Source: VFKI01 sp033762075
GTDB taxonomy: Bacteria > Pseudomonadota > Gammaproteobacteria > DSM-16500
Assembly: GCA_033762075.1 (NCBI GenBank)
Contig: JANRLY010000048.1
Span: forward strand, 1-46,838
Reading direction: 5' to 3'
DNA: 46,838 bases
The notes under the pieces are model-generated. The model was not told the origin of the DNA and did no database searches. It saw only the letters and a list, made by a program, of their open reading frames with translations. The stretch's first letter is position 1; each line of letters starts with the position of its first letter. The position numbers and the translations under genes are program-made. Positions 17,017 to 25,128 of this stretch are shown one piece after another.

Positions 17017-18013
17017 TTTCATTATTTTTTTAGCCGTATTTCTTTTTTTTATTCAATCGGCATTTGCGACAACACATGATTACATCATTGATACCGATGT
17101 TGGTATCGATGATGTGATTGCGATTTTATATTTACTCAATCATCCAGATGTAAACGTGAAAGCGATTACCATCGATGGCGATGGTAATGCGCATTGTAAA
17201 CCTGCGGCAGAAAACATAGCAGGATTATTACAATTGATGCATCAAACTAATATTCCGTTAGCGTGTGGCCGTGCAACGCCCTTAGCAGGCCATCACACAT
17301 TCCCTGATGATGTCTTAAAAATGTGTGACACTTTATCAGGTGTTGCGTTGGATAAACCCAAAGATTTTTCCTTACCTAAACAATCCGCAAAAGATTTAAT
17401 GACCCAGACACTTCAAAATGCCAAACAACCAATGATAATACTTGCCATTGGTCCTTTGACAACCATCGCAGAAGTGCTAGAGGCGCATCCTACTTTAAAA
17501 GATAAAATTGAAAAAATCGTTATCATGGGTGGAGCAGTCAAGGTTAAAGGAAATATTAGGGATGTTATTCTTAATACTCATAACCTGTATGCTGAATGGA
17601 ATATTTATATTGATCCACTTGCAGCAAAAAAAGTTTTTCATGCGAAAGTGCCGATTGTACTCGTGCCTTTAGATGTCACGAATACCGTTTTAATTGATCA
17701 TGATTTTTATCAGCGTATTCAAAAAAATCATTCAACGCCTGCATCAACATTTGTGTATCAACTTCTCGATAGTAATAAAAAAATGTTACTCGATAAAATT
17801 TGGTATTTTTGGGATCCCATGGCAGCTGTGATTTCTGTTGACCCATCAATCGCAACGATTGAAACACTTCCGTTGACTGTACAATTGGCACCAGAACCTC
17901 ATTCTGGCGCTACGATTATCGATAAAAAACAAGGAGATCCGATAAAAGTCTCAGTCGGAATTAAAAGTGATTTATTTAAAAAAGTTTTGTTGGATGGGTT
18001 GAATAGAAGTTGA
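16985..18013 (+). CDS. Exported inosine/uridine-preferring nucleoside hydrolase
   Basis: A 342-residue nucleoside hydrolase that splits the N-glycosidic bond of ribonucleosides to base and ribose. The calcium-binding motif is DTDVGIDD (Asp36, Asp38, Asp42, Asp43). The substrate motif AEWNIYIDPLAA is at 203-214, and WDPMAA (Asp277) completes the site. The N-terminal hydrophobic stretch ending QSAFA is a signal peptide, so the enzyme is probably periplasmic, unlike most cytoplasmic members; it would suit scavenging host nucleosides. The ATG at 16985 overlaps the dioxygenase by 32 bases, which suggests translational coupling. The ribosome site is weak, and a start a few codons further on cannot be excluded. 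Confidence 0.88.
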   Translation: MRWNLKSLKFSFIIFLAVFLFFIQSAFATTHDYIIDTDVGIDDVIAILYLLNHPDVNVKAITIDGDGNAHCKPAAENIAGLLQLMHQTNIPLACGRATPLAGHHTFPDDVLKMCDTLSGVALDKPKDFSLPKQSAKDLMTQTLQNAKQPMIILAIGPLTTIAEVLEAHPTLKDKIEKIVIMGGAVKVKGNIRDVILNTHNLYAEWNIYIDPLAAKKVFHAKVPIVLVPLDVTNTVLIDHDFYQRIQKNHSTPASTFVYQLLDSNKKMLLDKIWYFWDPMAAVISVDPSIATIETLPLTVQLAPEPHSGATIIDKKQGDPIKVSVGIKSDLFKKVLLDGLNRS

Positions 18014-18018
18014 TCCTA

Positions 18019-18078
18019 GCCGTCATTGCGAGTCCGGGACTCCGTAGCCTCCCGATAACGTGGTTCAGCGAACGATTA
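18019..18078. repeat. Dispersed repeat (CCGTCATTGCGAG type)
   Basis: A GC-rich island between two convergent genes begins CCGTCATTGCGAG, a word common at the edge of intergenic repeats in several intracellular proteobacteria. It contains the palindrome GAGTCCGGGACTC (18030-18042). It is a different family from the GCGCGGGACGACG elements. Confidence 0.55.
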
Positions 18079-18127
18079 CTTTGAATGAATGAACTTCGGC
18101 ATTTTATAATGAAATGAATGTGTCATT

Positions 18128-20131
18128 TCAAGTATAAGAACTCCGTAATTCGCGTCGCATAATTTTCCCTGAAGCTGTACGAGGTAGCGTAGGAATAATA
18201 ATCACATCGTGAATTCTAAATAAAGGATTTAAGTGTTGATTGATTTGTTGTTGCAATCTTGATTTTAAAATATCCCTAGCGATTTCATGTTCTGGTACAC
18301 AGAAAATCACGAGTTTTGCCGGGCCGTGTTGATTCATTGCGACGGCTGCGCATTCTTTTATTGTGTTGAGTGCCATGATAACGCGTTCGATTTCTGCTGA
18401 GCTGACTTTGATGCCGCCAATATTCATCGTATCATCGACACGACCGAGGATACAGTAAGCACCATTCGACAAACGTTGCAATTGGTCACCGTGACGACGC
18501 AATAATTTTTGATGATATATTGGCATGCCATTGTAGTAAATATCATGATGATTTGCGTTCAGTAAAGTGTTTGACAGACCTATTGCAGGAGGAATTAATG
18601 CAACTTCACCATTATCTGTTTCAATACCCTGTTCATCCAATAAAATAAAATCGGATCCCATAGTAGGTGTAGTTAAAACAGATGGACAATTATTTTCAAT
18701 TAACGTACTTGTGATATAGGCACCGCCAATTTCTGTGCCGCCACAATATTCTAAAATTGGCTTATATCCAGCACGTGACATGAGATAGAGCATATCATCA
18801 GGATTGGAGCACTCTCCGGTTGAGCTGAAAGATCTTATTGTTTTCCAATCACAAGATTGCATGCAATTGGTGTGACGCCAATGTGCGACAAGCGTGGGCA
18901 CAACACCTAGCACTGTCACACCCGCACGTTCAATAAATTGACCAAAAGCGCAATCACGTGGTGTGTCATCATATAATGCAACGGTTGCTTGATTCACAAG
19001 ACCTGCAAAAATCAGCCAAGGCCCCATCATCCAGCCTAAATTGGTTGGCCAAGCGATGACATCTTCGTCATTGAGATTATGATATAAAAAAGCATCACTT
19101 GCTGCTTTGAGCGGTGTTGTGTGTGTCCAGGGAATTGCTTTTGGCGTACCTGTTGTTCCAGAGGAAAATAAAATATTGCAATGTGATTCAGACACACATG
19201 GATAGCTGTTGAAAGTTGTATTTGCAACTAAGAAATTTTCAAAAAAGAGATCATCTTTTCTGAGCATGTGTGAGTCCTGCGATCCTTCTGGGTGCAAAAC
19301 AATTGCGCGAGGTGCATTTGCGGCAATGATTTTTTCATATAGCGGTAAGGATTTTTGATCACGCAATACAATGGTTTGTGTGAAAACTCCTTTTGCATTG
19401 GCGATGCTGAGTCGGGTCGCAACTTCATCAGATGAAAAACTATCTGCGATGGAAACAACTACACCGCCCATGCGAATAATCCCTAAATATATTGCAACGG
19501 CTAAGGGATTCATCGGTAAAATAATGGCAATTGCATCGCCAGGCTGAAAACCTATGTTGAGTAAACTATTTGCAACTTGATTCACTGTTTCTTGTAATGT
19601 TTGATATGAAATAGTTTTTAATTGTCTGGTGTGGTCTTGATAAATAATAGCTGCTTTTTTAGGATCGGCAGTGAAGCAACTGTCTGTGATATTGAATTTG
19701 GCATCACATAACCATTGTGGATTTTCGGGATCATTTAAATTACAAAATGTTTTAGGGGGTTGAATAAATTGAATCGGCATTTTTCCAATGAGTTTTTCCC
19801 AAAAGAGTGCGCGATGTTCAACCGACCAATGATGAAAATCTTTCACCGTTCGACAATGCGTTTCATCCATGAATTGTTGAAGTCGAGTGGGACTATGATC
19901 AGGAATCCATGCAACAGCACTTTCTGGAGTTGTTTCGCGGTGCGGATAACATAGTGAAAATAATAAAAGATGCAAAGGAAAAGAATGCTCGGGCGTTAAA
20001 ATATCGGTAGCAAATGTATGCCAAGTTTGGATAGGATTGTCAGGTTGCCAGGCTTGATTGATTTTTTCTGCTAATGGTTCAGCTAAAGTTGCTTTAATAC
20101 CACATTGAATAATTAAATCAGTAGTTATCAT
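18128..20131 (-). CDS. AMP-dependent acyl-CoA synthetase (AAE17/18-like)
   Basis: A 667-residue adenylate-forming ligase of the acetyl/acetoacetyl-CoA synthetase group, which activates a carboxylic acid with ATP and CoA. Core motifs are FSSGTTGTPKAIPWTH (about 322-337), the substrate/AMP motif YCGGTEIGG (462-470), GRVDDTMNIGG in the hinge region, and PRTASGKIMRREL with the catalytic Lys656. The long N-terminal extension and the WPTNLGWMMGPW and GGTEIGGAY blocks resemble plant peroxisomal acyl-activating enzymes 17/18 more than E. coli Acs; the substrate is uncertain. The gene follows the thioesterase after 13 bases, so the two probably form an operon. The ribosome site is weak (AAGGG ten bases upstream). 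Confidence 0.85.
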   Translation of the reverse strand: MITTDLIIQCGIKATLAEPLAEKINQAWQPDNPIQTWHTFATDILTPEHSFPLHLLLFSLCYPHRETTPESAVAWIPDHSPTRLQQFMDETHCRTVKDFHHWSVEHRALFWEKLIGKMPIQFIQPPKTFCNLNDPENPQWLCDAKFNITDSCFTADPKKAAIIYQDHTRQLKTISYQTLQETVNQVANSLLNIGFQPGDAIAIILPMNPLAVAIYLGIIRMGGVVVSIADSFSSDEVATRLSIANAKGVFTQTIVLRDQKSLPLYEKIIAANAPRAIVLHPEGSQDSHMLRKDDLFFENFLVANTTFNSYPCVSESHCNILFSSGTTGTPKAIPWTHTTPLKAASDAFLYHNLNDEDVIAWPTNLGWMMGPWLIFAGLVNQATVALYDDTPRDCAFGQFIERAGVTVLGVVPTLVAHWRHTNCMQSCDWKTIRSFSSTGECSNPDDMLYLMSRAGYKPILEYCGGTEIGGAYITSTLIENNCPSVLTTPTMGSDFILLDEQGIETDNGEVALIPPAIGLSNTLLNANHHDIYYNGMPIYHQKLLRRHGDQLQRLSNGAYCILGRVDDTMNIGGIKVSSAEIERVIMALNTIKECAAVAMNQHGPAKLVIFCVPEHEIARDILKSRLQQQINQHLNPLFRIHDVIIIPTLPRTASGKIMRRELRSSYT

Positions 20132-20144
20132 GTGAATAAAACCC

Positions 20145-20561
20145 TTAAGTGGGCAAGTGTTGTTTAATCCAGTCAGGTAAGCGAGTTGATTTTGCTTTAG
20201 CGCGGTCTACCCAGACGACTTTTGTTGAACCTGTAGCATATAAGATCTCAGGGTTGTTTGCTGAATAAATTTCATAATGATGTTCGTAACTGCTGCGGCT
20301 AGGCGATGAAATATAAAGCTTAACGCATAAAGTTTCAGGGTATACAATGGCGCGACGAAAAGTGCAAAAAGCATTGACGATCACGGGGCCGATGTCAGTG
20401 TAGGTAATGCCTTCTGGCCGGATGGTGTCCCACCAAGTCGCACGCGTTTGTTCAAAATAGGTAAAATATACACTATTGTTGACATGCCCAAAGGCATCCA
20501 TATCATACCAACGGACGGGTATGTCGAGTGAAAAAATAAATGTAGGTTGTATTTCATTCAT
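20145..20561 (-). CDS. 4HBT-family acyl-CoA thioesterase
   Basis: A 138-residue hotdog-fold thioesterase. The signature RWYDMDAFGHVNNSVYFTYF spans residues 17-36, with the probable catalytic Asp22. Such enzymes release free acids from acyl-CoA thioesters. The ATG at 20561 is preferred over an in-frame TTG at 20570. It precedes the acyl-CoA synthetase by 13 bases, so opposing activities (thioester cleavage and formation) are co-transcribed. Only 24 bases separate its start from queC on the other strand, so the promoters of both directions must overlap the genes. Confidence 0.86.
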   Translation of the reverse strand: MNEIQPTFIFSLDIPVRWYDMDAFGHVNNSVYFTYFEQTRATWWDTIRPEGITYTDIGPVIVNAFCTFRRAIVYPETLCVKLYISSPSRSSYEHHYEIYSANNPEILYATGSTKVVWVDRAKAKSTRLPDWIKQHLPT

Positions 20562-20585
20562 ATGTTGCAATATACGAGGATTTGC

Positions 20586-21263
20586 ATGAAAAAAAAAGCA
20601 GTGATTTTACTTTCGGGTGGATTAGATTCAGCGACGTGTTTAGCAATTGCTCAATCGCAAGGCTACGATTGTTATGCCCTGAGTTTTGAGTATGGACAAA
20701 AGCAAGTTGCAGAATTAAATGCGGCCAAACAATTAGCAAAAAAATTAGGCGCGCTTGAACATAAAATTGTGAACGTTGGTTTAAATAGTTTAGGTGGATC
20801 TGCTTTGACGGATCCTAAAATGTCTATACCTGATTATCAAGCAGATACGCAGATTCCAATAACATATGTGCCGGCACGTAACACCGTTTTTATTGCAATT
20901 GCATTGGGATGGGCAGAAGTTTTAGGCGCTTATGATATTTTTGTGGGTGCAAATGCAGTGGATTATTCTGGTTATCCAGATTGTCGACCGGATTATTATG
21001 CGGCATTTTCAACGTTGGCAAATCTTGCCACAAAAGCGGGACGCGAAGGTCATTGTTTCACAATTCATACACCACTCATTCAACTTCACAAATCAGAAAT
21101 TATTCGTGAAGGATTAAAACTCGGAGTGGATTATGCTTTGACAGTATCATGTTATCGTGCCGATGAAGAAGGAAAGGCTTGCGGGAAATGTGATAGTTGT
21201 ACATTTCGTCGAGAAGGATTTTTGCAAATGGGCGTGAATGATCCTACGCGGTATCAGCTTTGA
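20586..21263 (+). CDS. queC: 7-cyano-7-deazaguanine synthase QueC
   Basis: A 225-residue enzyme that converts 7-carboxy-7-deazaguanine to preQ0 with ATP and ammonia, in queuosine biosynthesis. The PP-loop ATP motif LLSGGLDS is at 8-15, PARNTVF at 96-102, and the zinc site Cys189, Cys199, Cys202 and Cys205 lies in SCYRADEEGKACGKCDSC. The length is typical. AGGA lies six bases before the ATG at 20586; the longer frame from 20547 lacks a ribosome site. No other queuosine gene lies beside it. Confidence 0.96.
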   Translation: MKKKAVILLSGGLDSATCLAIAQSQGYDCYALSFEYGQKQVAELNAAKQLAKKLGALEHKIVNVGLNSLGGSALTDPKMSIPDYQADTQIPITYVPARNTVFIAIALGWAEVLGAYDIFVGANAVDYSGYPDCRPDYYAAFSTLANLATKAGREGHCFTIHTPLIQLHKSEIIREGLKLGVDYALTVSCYRADEEGKACGKCDSCTFRREGFLQMGVNDPTRYQL

Positions 21264-21342
21264 GTCCATCAAACAGGTATAGGATTGTCTCGCGTTTTAC
21301 TCCTTTCATTGTAATTAGAGAGTGCATTTACAATATTGCACA

Positions 21343-21594
21343 CTATAGCACATACATTTCGTAACACATGACGATTATCCAGCGCTTACAATGGATTGAA
21401 AACGTGCAGCAAGATTCGCTTTTACCCCGATAATGGTGTAATCCATGCGCGTGCTAGGCTACACTGCCGAAATGACCAGCATGACAACATCCTGTGTTGA
21501 TACCCACGGGTATTTCGAATGGATGTTTGATATCTTCATTGGTCCATTTGACGCATGAATGTTCAAGGCATTTTTGCATTCTATGTTCCACGCG
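21343..21594 (-). pseudogene. Decayed class III adenylate/guanylate cyclase
   Basis: No intact frame exists, but the minus strand reads as the C-terminal half of a class III cyclase catalytic domain across two frame breaks. Frame 1 (21594 to about 21455) gives RVEHRMQKCLEHS...KHPFEIPVGINTG and GHFGSVA before a TAG. Frame 2 (21446-21375) gives MDYTIIGVKANLAARFQ and SIVSAG before a TAA. A third piece (21381-21343) gives IIVMCYEMYVL and a stop. The known family pattern is GINTG....GNFGS...MDYTIIG..VNLAARL followed by ILIS.ETY. The metal-binding first half of the domain is not visible, so this is a remnant. It fills most of the otherwise gene-free stretch between queC and fis. Confidence 0.85.
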
Positions 21595-21672
21595 AGCTCA
21601 AAAAATAGGTAAGTTTTTTAGCTTGCGATTTAACATGTCCGAGCTGATTACACGGCTAGAAAATAAATGATG

Positions 21673-21951
21673 TCAATCTAACATTCCATGCTGTTTGAGT
21701 TTTTTGCGCAGTGTGCCACGTGAAATGCCGAGGATTTGTGCCATTCTGACTTGATTATAATGGGTGTGATTAATTAAAACCTCAAGCAAAGGACGCTCAA
21801 CTTCTTCGAGCAAAATCGAATAAAAATCGATAGGTTGTTCACTGCCAATATTTGTAAAGTAATTTTTGAGGGTATCTCTGACAGCTTGTCTTAAAGTAAT
21901 GCTGTCTAAATTTTGAGTAATCATATTATTCTCCACCATAGCAAATTCCAT
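21673..21951 (-). CDS. fis: Fis-family DNA-binding protein
   Basis: A 92-residue nucleoid-associated protein. The C-terminal half matches E. coli Fis closely: LRQAVRDTLKNYF, then EEVERPLLEVLINHTHYNQVRMAQILG and the helix-turn-helix ISRGTLRKKLKQHGM. AGGAG lies eight bases before the ATG at 21951; a TTG at 21957 is too close to it. Fis binds and bends DNA and adjusts transcription with growth phase. In many gammaproteobacteria fis follows dusB, but here it stands alone, with a hairpin pair upstream. Confidence 0.93.
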   Translation of the reverse strand: MEFAMVENNMITQNLDSITLRQAVRDTLKNYFTNIGSEQPIDFYSILLEEVERPLLEVLINHTHYNQVRMAQILGISRGTLRKKLKQHGMLD

Positions 21952-21998
21952 TTTCAATGCTCCTATAGGCCGATGCGGCTCTTTATTTATTATTAATA

Positions 21999-22051
21999 TT
22001 GTCTACATTTTCTGTAGACAACACTGACACACTTGGGGAGTTTCCTCCCCA
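21999..22051. promoter_or_regulatory. Two adjacent hairpins between fis and the basic protein gene
   Basis: TTGTCTAC..GTAGACAA (21999-22021, 7-base loop) and TGGGGAG..CTCCCCA (22034-22051, 4-base loop) are perfect stems of 8 and 7 bases. They lie about 50 bases upstream of fis and downstream of the basic protein gene, both on the minus strand. They could end the first transcript or regulate fis. Neither has a clean U-tract. Confidence 0.5.
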
Positions 22052-22086
22052 TAGTGAAGAAAATCGTTAAATATTGAAAGTATTAT

Positions 22087-22713
22087 TTAACTGTTTTCTG
22101 TTTCGTTTACGCTAGACCCTGATGCATTATAATCATAGATCGTAGGCGTAATTGAATCTCCTGATGAACTAGAGACTGGAATATTCTTCCGTGCTTTAGC
22201 TCTTTTCGGCGCAGCAGATTTTTTGCGGGCTTTCGCAGGCTTTGCCATTTTCTTATTTTTTAATTGCTTCTCTAATTGTAAAAGCTGTTTGCCAAGCGCA
22301 ATAAACTTAGCTTGTTTGTTAGCAAGCGCTGTAGATATTTTGTTAAGTTCTACAGATACTTTGGTCATGTTTTTAATCAAGATGTTGGTTTGCGTGAGTG
22401 CTTTTTTAACAATATTGATTTGTTTTGTATTCTGAGAAGATTTTTTCTTGCTCGATAAAGCTTTTAACTTTTTCTGAAGGTTGGATTGCTTTGTATGCAA
22501 TGTTTTCAGAGAAGTTTTTAATTTGTCGTGGCGGTTTTTGACTGTATTTTGCTCCTGACGGCAGAGTGCAACTAAACGTGAAGGGACATGTAAGAATTCT
22601 CCTTCGATCTTAGCGACTAGTCCTAGAACATCCTGTTTACCTGTTCTTTTGCTGCGAGTGTTACGAACAGATTTTTTCGATTTTGCGCGCTTGGCAGTTT
22701 TACGTTGCGGCAT
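22087..22713 (-). CDS. Basic coiled-coil protein, function unknown
   Basis: A 208-residue protein very rich in Lys, Arg, Ser and Ala. It has a basic N-terminus (KRAKSKKS, RSKRTGK), a long helical coiled coil (about 60-160, with many Lys-Leu heptads), an Ala/Lys/Pro tract resembling histone H1 tails (KPAKARKKSAAPKRAKARK), and a polar acidic tail. This suggests nucleic-acid binding or chromatin-like packaging, but no named domain is recognised. The ATG at 22713 is chosen over an in-frame TTG upstream; AGGA is 11 bases away. It is divergent from the proQ-like gene, with about 180 bases between. Confidence 0.65.
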   Translation of the reverse strand: MPQRKTAKRAKSKKSVRNTRSKRTGKQDVLGLVAKIEGEFLHVPSRLVALCRQEQNTVKNRHDKLKTSLKTLHTKQSNLQKKLKALSSKKKSSQNTKQINIVKKALTQTNILIKNMTKVSVELNKISTALANKQAKFIALGKQLLQLEKQLKNKKMAKPAKARKKSAAPKRAKARKNIPVSSSSGDSITPTIYDYNASGSSVNETENS

Positions 22714-22895
22714 AGCTGACAATTCCTTTTTGGTGATAAAATGAGACCTTGAAATTTAACACCCTTCTGATGCAATTGTCTACTACCATCTGCAACTGTA
22801 CTGAAATTATTTCCATGTCATAAGAGTTGATTTTGTGCGCTGAAGCTATTAGAGTTACGTTTTGTTTTTTCCAAGGCATGAAGGTATTACTGTAC

Positions 22896-23420
22896 ATGAG
22901 TAATTTGAGTCTTAAAGAACAGTTGCAAGCGATCGCGTTAGATATTCCCTCATCTACAGAGTCGAATAAAACCCTTAAAAAAGATCATCCAAAAAAACAC
23001 GCGGAGAAGGAAGTTACCAAAACGCGTCAACCGCAAGCACCGAACGCGCCTCAGAATGCCCGCCCGGCTTGGCTTGAGCAAGCAAAGTATGGCGTTGAGT
23101 TGCTTAAGGTTCATTTTCCTGGTTGTTTCAAAGAAAATGCAGATATTGTGCCACTCAAAATCGGCATTCGACATGATCTTATTAAACATTTGGGTAGCCG
23201 CACAGATATTGCATTGGCAGACAAGGCTTGTATGTCGAGTAGTCTTTCTTATTATGTCAATTCTATTGTCTATCATCGTAAAGTCCGCGAAGGAGCCATT
23301 CGATTTGATCTCGAAGGTAATCCAGCAGGGGCTGTCACAGCTGAAGAAGCCAATTATTCAGAAACACGTTGTGCTGCAAAACAAAAAAAGAAACAGAAAG
23401 ACATGTCTGTTGAAAAGTGA
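22896..23420 (+). CDS. proQ: ProQ/FinO-domain RNA chaperone
   Basis: A 174-residue RNA-binding protein. The N-terminal 60 residues are a polar, charged linker. The ProQ/FinO fold follows (about 63-150): FPGCFKENADIVPLKIGIRHDL, then LSYYVNSIVYHRKVREGAIRFDLEG and AVTAEEANYS. The C-terminus is Lys-rich. Such proteins bind structured small RNAs and mRNA 3' ends. The Tudor-like C-terminal domain of E. coli ProQ is missing, as in many short homologues. The ATG at 22896 (SNLSLKEQL) is preferred; the upstream in-frame start at 22827 would add an unlikely hydrophobic leader. Confidence 0.9.
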   Translation: MSNLSLKEQLQAIALDIPSSTESNKTLKKDHPKKHAEKEVTKTRQPQAPNAPQNARPAWLEQAKYGVELLKVHFPGCFKENADIVPLKIGIRHDLIKHLGSRTDIALADKACMSSSLSYYVNSIVYHRKVREGAIRFDLEGNPAGAVTAEEANYSETRCAAKQKKKQKDMSVEK

Positions 23421-23434
23421 TTTCCGTTTTCTGA

Positions 23435-23465
23435 ATCCTGCGCCTCCACTTCGAGAGCGCAGGAT
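23435..23465. terminator. Hairpin between convergent proQ and L,D-transpeptidase
   Basis: ATCCTGCGC (23435-23443) and GCGCAGGAT (23457-23465) form a perfect 9-base stem with a 13-base loop, between two convergent genes. It has no U-tract and resembles the GC-rich dispersed palindromes; a terminator role on both strands is plausible. Confidence 0.45.
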
Positions 23466-23484
23466 GGTATGAGTAACAACAACT

Positions 23485-24177
23485 TTAGTCATCTATTACG
23501 ACTGCAACATTTCTTTCACCGCCAACAAATTCTTGATTTAACCATTTTGCATCCGGGACGAATAATCGAACGCATCCATGGCTCGCATTGTAGCCTGGTA
23601 CTTGGTAGGAACCATGTAAAGCAAACCCACCATTAAAGAACATACAATATGGCATAGGGGCTCCACCACGAGGAACTGGAAATTTCGTTGAAACACATCC
23701 GGCTCCTTGTTTGGAATAAATAGTAAAATTGCCTGTGCGTGTATGACAACCCCTATTAATATCAGGACACCAACCGCGTCCACCTACAGCGGGACCCCAT
23801 GCGACTAAATTCCCTGCTGAATTATAAGCTCCCCAGGCAAGCACTGCAGGATTAATGGAAACATAAATTAACTTTCTATGCGGAGGATCGATTTGTCTTG
23901 GAAGAGGGGAGTGATCAAGTAAGTCTGAATAATATTGATTAACAGGAATAGCAATTTGTTGACCACGATACAGGGGAATATTGATACGATTGATACGCAT
24001 TACTAAGTCGCGTAAACCTGAGTTTGAAAAAAGACTTTCCCATGAATCATGTGCTTTAACGGTATAACATTTATATTGTGAAGATTGTTTACATAACATT
24101 CGACTAATCGTTCCAGCTTCAATGACATCCAAGAGAATAAACATAAGCAGGGCTACTAAAATGATGCGCGAACGCAT
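23485..24177 (-). CDS. L,D-transpeptidase (YkuD) with LysM-like N-terminus
   Basis: A 230-residue exported enzyme with an N-terminal hydrophobic signal (to about residue 22). A LysM-like segment follows (about 37-78, CYTVKAHDSWESLF to YRGQQIAIP), then a YkuD catalytic domain (about 103-230) with His188 in LHGS and the nucleophile Cys202 in SHGCVRL. It cross-links peptidoglycan or anchors proteins to it. AGGAGG is nine bases before the ATG. A paralogue at 42279 shares the AWGAY, CHTR.G, CVS, GGA.MPYCMFFNGG and LHGS blocks. The extra Cys residues in the catalytic domain are conserved between the two. Confidence 0.9.
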   Translation of the reverse strand: MRSRIILVALLMFILLDVIEAGTISRMLCKQSSQYKCYTVKAHDSWESLFSNSGLRDLVMRINRINIPLYRGQQIAIPVNQYYSDLLDHSPLPRQIDPPHRKLIYVSINPAVLAWGAYNSAGNLVAWGPAVGGRGWCPDINRGCHTRTGNFTIYSKQGAGCVSTKFPVPRGGAPMPYCMFFNGGFALHGSYQVPGYNASHGCVRLFVPDAKWLNQEFVGGERNVAVVIDD

Positions 24178-24336
24178 TTGGGTATCCTCCTCAGGATTGC
24201 TATTCTTGCTCTAAGAATAGTCCATGAATCGAAAATTGCCCTCATCGTTTCTTATTATATCAAAGGGGGCATGACTTCTGCTGGCGAACATGTTATACAA
24301 TGTGCCGCTTACCAGTCAGTGAGAGGAAAAAAATAC

Positions 24337-25125
24337 ATGGAAAATCAACATACTGTACTCGAAATTTCACACCCTATTGCAGGGATTGCTCAACTTTCAC
24401 TCAATCGTCCTGATGCGCTAAATTCTCTCAATGCGCCCTTAATGAAAAAATTAGAAGAAAATTTTCAGTCACTTGCTATCGACAAAAATGTTAAAGGTAT
24501 TTTATTGACCGGGAATGGGCGCGCATTTTGCGCCGGGGCCGATATTCATGCCTTGGCAGATTTAAATAGCCAAAGCGGATTATTTTTTGCACAAAACGGT
24601 CAAAAAATATTCAGAATGCTCGAAACTTTAAATAAACCCTCACTTGCAGCCATTCATGGGGCGGCATTGGGCGGTGGTTGTGAGCTGGCAATGGCTGCAA
24701 CATTACGGATTGCGGCAGACAATGCGATTTTTGGGCAACCGGAAGTGCGTTTAGGCGTGATTCCAGGATTTGGTGGTACCCAGCGTTTGAGTCGATTAAT
24801 TGGTAAAGGGCGTGCCCTTGAATTATGTTTAACAGGTCGTAAAATGACGGCTGCCGAAGCACTTGCTTGCGGTTTGGTGAGTGAAGTGGTGCCAGCGGAT
24901 CAATTGAACACACGAGCATTGGCTTTATTACAAAGTATTATTCGACTCGCGCCCGCCGCATTACGGAGTATCATCTCGTGTATTGATTATGGTTATAATG
25001 TTTCCCTGGATGAAGCATTTGCGATGGAAGCGGCTCATTTTGGATTATGTTGTGCAACCCGGGATAAACAAGAAGGCGTAAAAGCTTTTTTAGAAAAACG
25101 AGAAGCTTCATTTGCTGGAGAATAA
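24337..25125 (+). CDS. Enoyl-CoA hydratase
   Basis: A 262-residue crotonase-fold enzyme that hydrates 2-enoyl-CoA in beta-oxidation. The oxyanion-hole segments are GRAFCAGADIHAL (61-73) and IHGAALGGG (106-114). The two catalytic glutamates are present: Glu116 (GGGCELA) and Glu136 (QPEVRLG), at the 20-residue spacing of true hydratases. AGAGGA precedes the ATG at 24337; the frame stays open 53 codons upstream, but that stretch is not crotonase-like. It is followed after three bases by 3-hydroxyisobutyryl-CoA hydrolase. The pair suits branched-chain amino-acid or fatty-acid breakdown. Confidence 0.92.
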   Translation: MENQHTVLEISHPIAGIAQLSLNRPDALNSLNAPLMKKLEENFQSLAIDKNVKGILLTGNGRAFCAGADIHALADLNSQSGLFFAQNGQKIFRMLETLNKPSLAAIHGAALGGGCELAMAATLRIAADNAIFGQPEVRLGVIPGFGGTQRLSRLIGKGRALELCLTGRKMTAAEALACGLVSEVVPADQLNTRALALLQSIIRLAPAALRSIISCIDYGYNVSLDEAFAMEAAHFGLCCATRDKQEGVKAFLEKREASFAGE

Positions 25126-25128
25126 TTT

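Noticed and set aside
24178..24336. 53-codon N-terminal extension of the enoyl-CoA hydratase
   Set aside because: It is not crotonase-like, and a ribosome site lies before the ATG at 24337.
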